Positions 43,846-47,910 of a stretch of 47,910 nucleotides of DNA are shown in pieces; the first letter of the stretch is position 1; every line of letters begins with the position of its first letter. Position numbers and translations under genes: made by a program. The notes below the pieces were generated by a model. It saw nothing but the letters and a program-made list of their open reading frames with translations, did not search any database and was not told the origin of the DNA. Location: NCBI GenBank assembly GCA_016936395.1, contig JAFGXY010000051.1, forward strand, positions 1-47,910, written 5' to 3'. The stretch is from Paracoccaceae bacterium. GTDB taxonomy: Bacteria; Pseudomonadota; Alphaproteobacteria; Rhodobacterales; Rhodobacteraceae.

Positions 43846-43872
43846 CGGGCGGCCCGCATGTCGGGTCGCCCG
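43846..43872 (+). ncRNA. pufA-pufL intercistronic stabilising hairpin
   Basis: CGGGCGGCCCG (43846-43856) and CGGGTCGCCCG (43862-43872) form an 11-bp stem with one wobble pair and a five-base loop (CATGT). There is no T tract. The position between pufA and pufL matches the known Rhodobacter hairpins that slow 3' decay of pufBA mRNA and set the high LH1 to reaction-centre ratio. Confidence 0.75.
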
Positions 43873-43958
43873 TGGAAATACACACCGAATGTCAAGACGG
43901 TCCCGCATGGCGCATCCCGCCCATGAAGGGGCTGCCTGCTTAACGCGGAGAGGGAAGC

Positions 43959-44807
43959 ATGGCACTGCTTAGCTTCGAACGAAAATACCGCGTGCCGGGC
44001 GGCACGCTTGTCGGCGGGAACCTGTTCGACTTCTGGGTCGGTCCCTTCTACGTCGGCTTCTTTGGTGTCATTGGGTTCTTCTTTGCAGCCCTTGGCACCG
44101 TCCTGATCTTTTACGGCGCGGCGCTGCAAGGGGTGTGGAACCCCTGGCTGATTTCGATCGCCCCACCGCCGGTTGAAATGGGTCTTGCCGCGGCACCGCT
44201 TGCCGATGGCGGACTGTGGCAGGTCATCACGATCTGCGCAACCGGGGCCTTTGTGTCCTGGGCTTTGCGCGAAGTGGAAATCTGCCGGAAGCTGGGCATA
44301 GGCTATCATGTGCCTGTGGCTTTCGGTGTGGCCATCTTTGCCTACATCACTCTGGTCGTCATCCGGCCGGTGCTGATGGGGGCTTGGGGGTATGCCTTCC
44401 CGTATGGCATCTTTTCGCACCTCGATTGGGTGTCGAACACCGGCTATCAATACGGGAACTTCCACTACAACCCTGTACACATGATTGCGATCACCTTCTT
44501 CTTCACCACCGCGCTGGCCTTGTCGTTGCACGGTGCGCTGATCCTGTCGGCTGCCAACCCTGAAAAGGGCAAGGAAGTCCGTACCCCTGACCATGAAGAC
44601 ACCTACTTCCGGGATCTGATCGGGTATTCGGTCGGCACCCTTGGCATCCACCGTGTGGGGCTGCTGTTGGCGCTGAACGCGGGGTTCTGGTCGGCAATCT
44701 GTATCCTTATCTCGGGCACGATCTGGTTTGAACAGTGGGTCGTCTGGTGGGATTGGTGGCTGGAGCTGCCGTGGTGGGCCGACATCGCAGGAGGCGTAAA
44801 TGGCTGA
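43959..44807 (+). CDS. pufL: Photosynthetic reaction centre L subunit
   Basis: PufL binds the special pair, accessory pigments and QB. The 282-residue protein has the five-helix pattern and starts [20 protein letters not shown]. Ligand regions are present: His in [12 protein letters not shown], His in [11 protein letters not shown] for the special pair, His in LSLHGALIL and in LGIHRVGLL for the iron, and the [16 protein letters not shown] segment around the QB pocket. The start follows the SD GAGAGGG, and the 3' end overlaps pufM by 8 bp. Confidence 0.98.
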   Translation: MALLSFERKYRVPGGTLVGGNLFDFWVGPFYVGFFGVIGFFFAALGTVLIFYGAALQGVWNPWLISIAPPPVEMGLAAAPLADGGLWQVITICATGAFVSWALREVEICRKLGIGYHVPVAFGVAIFAYITLVVIRPVLMGAWGYAFPYGIFSHLDWVSNTGYQYGNFHYNPVHMIAITFFFTTALALSLHGALILSAANPEKGKEVRTPDHEDTYFRDLIGYSVGTLGIHRVGLLLALNAGFWSAICILISGTIWFEQWVVWWDWWLELPWWADIAGGVNG

Positions 44808-45723
44808 GTATCAAAACATCTTCACTCAGGTCCAGGTTCGCGCTGAACCCGAGATGGGAATGGTCGAAGATGTCGAACTGTACAACCGGAGTAAGTCGGC
44901 GGGTCACATCTCGCTCTTGGGCTGGTTCGGGAACGCACAAATCGGGCCGATCTATCTGGGCACGATGGGGGTGATCTCGCTGGTATCTGGTGCGCTTTGG
45001 TTCATGACCGTGGGTGCCTGGTACTGGTATCAGGCGGGGTTGAACCCGGCTGTGTTCCTGCGCGATCTGTTCTGGTTCAGCCTTGAGCCGCCAGCCGAAG
45101 AATACGGTCTGGGGTTTGCGCCTCTAGCCGAAGGCGGGTTGTGGATCATCGCCAGTTTCTTCCTTCTGGTGTCGGTTCTGGCTTGGTGGGTGCGCACTTA
45201 CCTTCGGGCGCAAGCCCTGGGCATGGGCAAGCACACCGCCTGGGCGTTTGCCAGTGCGATCTGGTTGTTCCTGGTGCTGGGCCTGTTCCGTCCGATCCTG
45301 ATGGGATCGTGGAGCCACGCCGTGCCTTATGGGATCTTCAGCCATCTGGACTGGACCAACCTGTTCTCGCTGACCTATGGCAACCTGTTCTACAACCCGT
45401 TCCACGCGCTTTCGATCGCGTTCCTTTATGGCTCGGCCTTGCTGTTTGCCATGCACGGGGCCACGATCCTTGCGGTGTCGCGCTTCGGCGGTGACCGTGA
45501 GCTTGAGCAGATGGTCGACCGCGGCACTGCCTCGGAACGTGCGGCCCTGTTCTGGCGCTGGACCATGGGCTTCAACGCCACGATGGAAGGGATTCACCGC
45601 TGGGCCTGGTGGTTTGCGGTTCTGGTCACGCTGACAGGCGGTATCGGGATCCTGCTGACCGGCACGGTTGTGGACAACTGGTTTGTCTGGGCACAGCAGC
45701 ACGGCTTCGCGCCGCTTAACTAA
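44800..45723 (+). CDS. pufM: Photosynthetic reaction centre M subunit
   Basis: PufM pairs with PufL and binds QA. The 307-residue protein starts [20 protein letters not shown], the Rhodobacter-type N-terminus. It has [28 protein letters not shown] (accessory His, the Tyr near the special pair, and the special-pair His), HGATILAV and [12 protein letters not shown] for iron ligation, and the QA region [14 protein letters not shown]. It ends HGFAPLN without the long extension seen in species with a tetrahaem cytochrome, consistent with the lack of pufC. Confidence 0.98.
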   Translation: MAEYQNIFTQVQVRAEPEMGMVEDVELYNRSKSAGHISLLGWFGNAQIGPIYLGTMGVISLVSGALWFMTVGAWYWYQAGLNPAVFLRDLFWFSLEPPAEEYGLGFAPLAEGGLWIIASFFLLVSVLAWWVRTYLRAQALGMGKHTAWAFASAIWLFLVLGLFRPILMGSWSHAVPYGIFSHLDWTNLFSLTYGNLFYNPFHALSIAFLYGSALLFAMHGATILAVSRFGGDRELEQMVDRGTASERAALFWRWTMGFNATMEGIHRWAWWFAVLVTLTGGIGILLTGTVVDNWFVWAQQHGFAPLN

Positions 45724-45734
45724 GGGGAACGCAG

Positions 45735-45977
45735 ATGTCTGACAATCTTTACTACCATGAGAAAAATCCGACGATCCATCTTCGCACTTGGGTCCTTGGG
45801 CAGATGGCTTGGGGCGCTTTCCTTGCGGGGATCGTCCTGACCGGGGCCATCGTCTTCGTCGTGGTGCTGTATATCATCGGGCAGTTCTTGCCCGAGGAAA
45901 GCCGCAAGACCCCCGACCCGATGCCGCGCTCGTCGCTTGAGCAACCGCTGACGGTCGAAGGTCACGATCTGGCCTGA
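45735..45977 (+). CDS. pufX: PufX, RC-LH1 core organiser
   Basis: PufX interrupts the LH1 ring so that quinones can exchange, and in some species it dimerises the core. The 80-residue protein has an N-terminal amphipathic segment (NLYYHEKNPTIHLRTW), one transmembrane helix with glycines at 22, 27, 32 and 37 (every fifth residue), and a Pro/acid-rich C-terminus. A canonical GxxxG is absent. Sequence outside the helix is divergent, as is normal for PufX. The SD GGGGAA lies 12 bp after pufM. Confidence 0.9.
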   Translation: MSDNLYYHEKNPTIHLRTWVLGQMAWGAFLAGIVLTGAIVFVVVLYIIGQFLPEESRKTPDPMPRSSLEQPLTVEGHDLA

Positions 45978-46138
45978 TGCAATCCTTGGGCGGGCGGATG
46001 TCGCAAGGACACCGGCCGCCCGACCCATTATTCGGGCCACAATGCCGGCCCGGATCCGGGGCGCAACCACAGCCCGGTTCCCTTCCTGTTGGCGACAGGA
46101 ACCTGGTGCCGTGTGGTCGGACCACACGGCACTTTTTT
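45978..46138 (+). ncRNA. puf 3' untranslated region, candidate PcrX-type sRNA source
   Basis: About 160 bases follow pufX before dxs. They contain a possible GC stem (GGGCGG near 45990 with CCGCCC near 46016), further GC dyads and then the strong terminator. In Rhodobacter sphaeroides the small RNA PcrX is processed from the puf 3' UTR and dampens puf expression. This segment is in the equivalent place, but sequence similarity cannot be judged here. Confidence 0.4.
46106..46138 (+). terminator. Rho-independent terminator of the puf superoperon
   Basis: GTGCCGTGTGGT (46106-46117) and ACCACACGGCAC (46121-46132) make a perfect 12-bp stem with loop CGG, followed by TTTTTT (46133-46138). It is the strongest terminator in the window and separates puf from dxs. 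Confidence 0.95.
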
Positions 46139-46178
46139 CCTTCTGATGAGGGATCACAGCTCCGTGGAGGACGCGACC

Positions 46179-47910
46179 ATGAGCGAATTTGCCCACACGC
46201 CAACCCCCGTTCTTGACCGGGTTTCCGGTCCGGCCGACCTCAAGGCCCTGACCGATGCCGAGTTGAAGGCCCTGGCCGATGAATTGCGGCGCGAGACGAT
46301 TTCTGTCGTCAGCCAGACCGGCGGGCATCTGGGGTCGTCCTTGGGCGTTGTCGAATTGTCAGTGGCGATCCATGCCGTGTTCAACACGCCGATGGACAAG
46401 CTGATCTGGGACGTCGGCCACCAATGCTATCCGCACAAGATCTTGACCGGGCGTCGCGACCGGATGCTGACCCTGCGCCAGGCAGGCGGGCTGTCGGGGT
46501 TCACCAAGCGCAGCGAAAGCGAGTATGACCCCTTTGGCGCGGCGCATTCCTCGACCTCGATTTCGGCGGCGCTTGGCTTTGCCGTGGGGCGCGAATTGGG
46601 CGCAGCGGTCGGCGATACCATCGCGGTGATCGGCGATGGCGCCATCACGGCGGGCATGGCCTATGAGGCGATGAACCACGCAGGCCATCTGAAAACGCGG
46701 ATGTTCGTCATTCTGAACGACAATGACATGTCGATTGCGCCGCCGGTGGGGGCGCTGCAACGCTATCTGAACGATATTTCCGGCAAGGGCCCGCTGGCCG
46801 CGCTGAAGGCGGTGGCCGAGGGGGTTGAATCGCATCTGCCCGGCCCGGTGCGTGATGGCGCGCGCCGCGCACGGCAGATGGTGACCGGGATGCCGGGGGG
46901 GGCCACGCTGTTCGAAGAGTTCGGGTTCAGCTACATTGGCCCGGTCGATGGCCACGACATGCCGGCCCTTCTGGCCACCTTGCGCGCCGCACGGGCGCGG
47001 GCGACGGGGCCGGTGCTGATCCATGCCGTCACCGTCAAGGGCAAGGGCTATGCCCCGGCCGAAGGTGCCGATGACAAGTATCATGGCGTGGCCAAGTTCA
47101 ACCCGGCCACGGGGGAACAGGTCAAGACCAAATCCAACGCACCCAGTTATACGGCGGTGTTTGGCCAGCGCCTGACCGATGAGGCCGCGCGCGACCCCAA
47201 GGTGGTGGCAATCACCGCCGCCATGCCGGGCGGCACGGGGTTGGACATCATGGCACGCCGGTTTCCGGCGCGGGTGTTTGATGTGGGCATTGCCGAACAG
47301 CATGGGGTCACTTTTGCCGCGGGTCTTGCGGCATCGGGCATGAAGCCGTTTTGCGCGATCTACTCCAGCTTCTTGCAGCGCGGATATGATCAGATCGTGC
47401 ATGACGTGGCGCTGCAAAACCTGCCCGTCCGCTTTGCCATCGACCGGGCCGGACTGGTCGGGCAGGACGGCGCCACCCATGCCGGGGCCTTTGACATCGG
47501 CTTTCTGGCCAACCTGCCCAACATGACGGTGATGGCGGCAGGGGACGAGGCCGAGTTGTGCCACATGGTTGCGACGGCTGTCGCGCATGACACGGGCCCC
47601 ATCGCATTCCGCTATCCGCGCGGCGAAGGCATGGGGGTCGAGATGCCCGAACGCGGGCAGGTGCTGGAAATCGGCAAGGGCCGGGTGTTGCGCGAAGGGT
47701 CCGAGGTGGCGCTGCTGTCGTTCGGCGCGCATCTGTCCGAGGTTCTGATCGCCGCCGAGATGCTGGAGGCAGGCGGCATCAGCACCACGGTGGCCGATGC
47801 CCGCTTTGCCAAGCCGCTGGACCTTGCATTGATCGACCAGCTGATCGATGGCCACGCCGCGCTGATCACGGTGGAACAGGGCAGCACGGGGGGCTTTGGC
47901 GCGCTGGTGC
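46179..47910 (+). CDS. dxs: 1-deoxy-D-xylulose-5-phosphate synthase (3' end outside window)
   Basis: DXS condenses pyruvate and glyceraldehyde 3-phosphate, the entry step of the MEP isoprenoid pathway. The frame is open from ATG 46179 (SD GGAGG, 7 bases upstream) to the window end, 577 codons, so about 60 residues are missing. Visible motifs are [21 protein letters not shown], the TPP-binding [18 protein letters not shown], a second-domain [18 protein letters not shown] and the pyrimidine-domain [18 protein letters not shown]. It begins 41 bp after the puf terminator, so it needs its own promoter or read-through. A dxs copy in this place is typical of Rhodobacter PGCs. Confidence 0.96.
   Translation, partial: MSEFAHTPTPVLDRVSGPADLKALTDAELKALADELRRETISVVSQTGGHLGSSLGVVELSVAIHAVFNTPMDKLIWDVGHQCYPHKILTGRRDRMLTLRQAGGLSGFTKRSESEYDPFGAAHSSTSISAALGFAVGRELGAAVGDTIAVIGDGAITAGMAYEAMNHAGHLKTRMFVILNDNDMSIAPPVGALQRYLNDISGKGPLAALKAVAEGVESHLPGPVRDGARRARQMVTGMPGGATLFEEFGFSYIGPVDGHDMPALLATLRAARARATGPVLIHAVTVKGKGYAPAEGADDKYHGVAKFNPATGEQVKTKSNAPSYTAVFGQRLTDEAARDPKVVAITAAMPGGTGLDIMARRFPARVFDVGIAEQHGVTFAAGLAASGMKPFCAIYSSFLQRGYDQIVHDVALQNLPVRFAIDRAGLVGQDGATHAGAFDIGFLANLPNMTVMAAGDEAELCHMVATAVAHDTGPIAFRYPRGEGMGVEMPERGQVLEIGKGRVLREGSEVALLSFGAHLSEVLIAAEMLEAGGISTTVADARFAKPLDLALIDQLIDGHAALITVEQGSTGGFGALV

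Overview
This window is a nearly complete photosynthesis gene cluster (PGC) from a purple non-sulfur, facultatively phototrophic alphaproteobacterium. The Rhodobacter clade of Rhodobacteraceae is indicated by pufBALMX (a pufX and no pufC), spheroidene-type carotenoid genes (crtA, crtC, crtD, crtF), a dxs copy directly after puf, and PpsR-type operators. The DNA is GC-rich and most genes are translationally coupled through ATGA or TGATG overlaps. The genus cannot be fixed from the sequence alone.

Layout. (1) 1-226: the edge of the cluster. The 3' end of an apparent IS66-family element abuts the truncated 3' end of a urea-transporter ATPase gene (urtE). (2) 279-16538, all minus strand, one long transcription unit read from right to left: bchF-bchN-bchB-bchH-bchL-bchM-lhaA-puhA-puhB-puhC-orf98-acsF-puhE-hemA-cycA. 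It covers tetrapyrrole entry (HemA), Mg-chelatase large subunit, dark-operative protochlorophyllide reductase (BchLNB), aerobic cyclase (AcsF), reaction-centre H subunit with assembly factors, and cytochrome c2. (3) 16864-25674, plus strand: the regulators ppaA/aerR and ppsR/crtJ, then bchE-bchJ-bchG-orf428-bchP-idi. (4) 25662-29992, minus strand: crtA-bchI-bchD-bchO. (5) 30126-33299, plus strand: crtI-crtB-tspO. (6) 33341-35742, minus strand: crtD-crtC. (7) 35857-46138, plus strand: the superoperon crtE-crtF-bchC-bchX-(small ORF)-bchY-bchZ-pufQ-pufB-pufA-pufL-pufM-pufX, closed by a strong terminator, then dxs, which runs off the right edge.

How it works together. ALA synthase feeds protoporphyrin. 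BchHDI inserts Mg and BchM methylates. AcsF (with O2) or BchE (without O2) forms ring E. BchLNB, BchXYZ, BchF and BchC convert protochlorophyllide to bacteriochlorophyllide a, and BchG and BchP attach and reduce the geranylgeranyl tail. Dxs and Idi supply isoprenoids to CrtE, and CrtB-I-C-D-F-A make spheroidene and spheroidenone. These pigments are assembled with PufLM, PuhA and the LH1 PufBA with help from PufX, PuhBCE, LhaA and ORF428. Control is visible: twelve exact TGT-N12-ACA PpsR/CrtJ operators sit mainly at the divergent promoters, and a TTGAC-N4-ATCAA FNR-type box lies before bchE.

I did not find a new multi-gene system: every sizeable gene belongs to the known PGC set except one conserved-looking 98-codon ORF. 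The most unusual items are palindromic repeats that have become coding sequence in bchN and bchB, a crtC reading frame with no usual start codon overlapping the end of crtD, a 24-codon ORF fitted exactly between bchX and bchY, and the IS66/urtE junction at the left edge.
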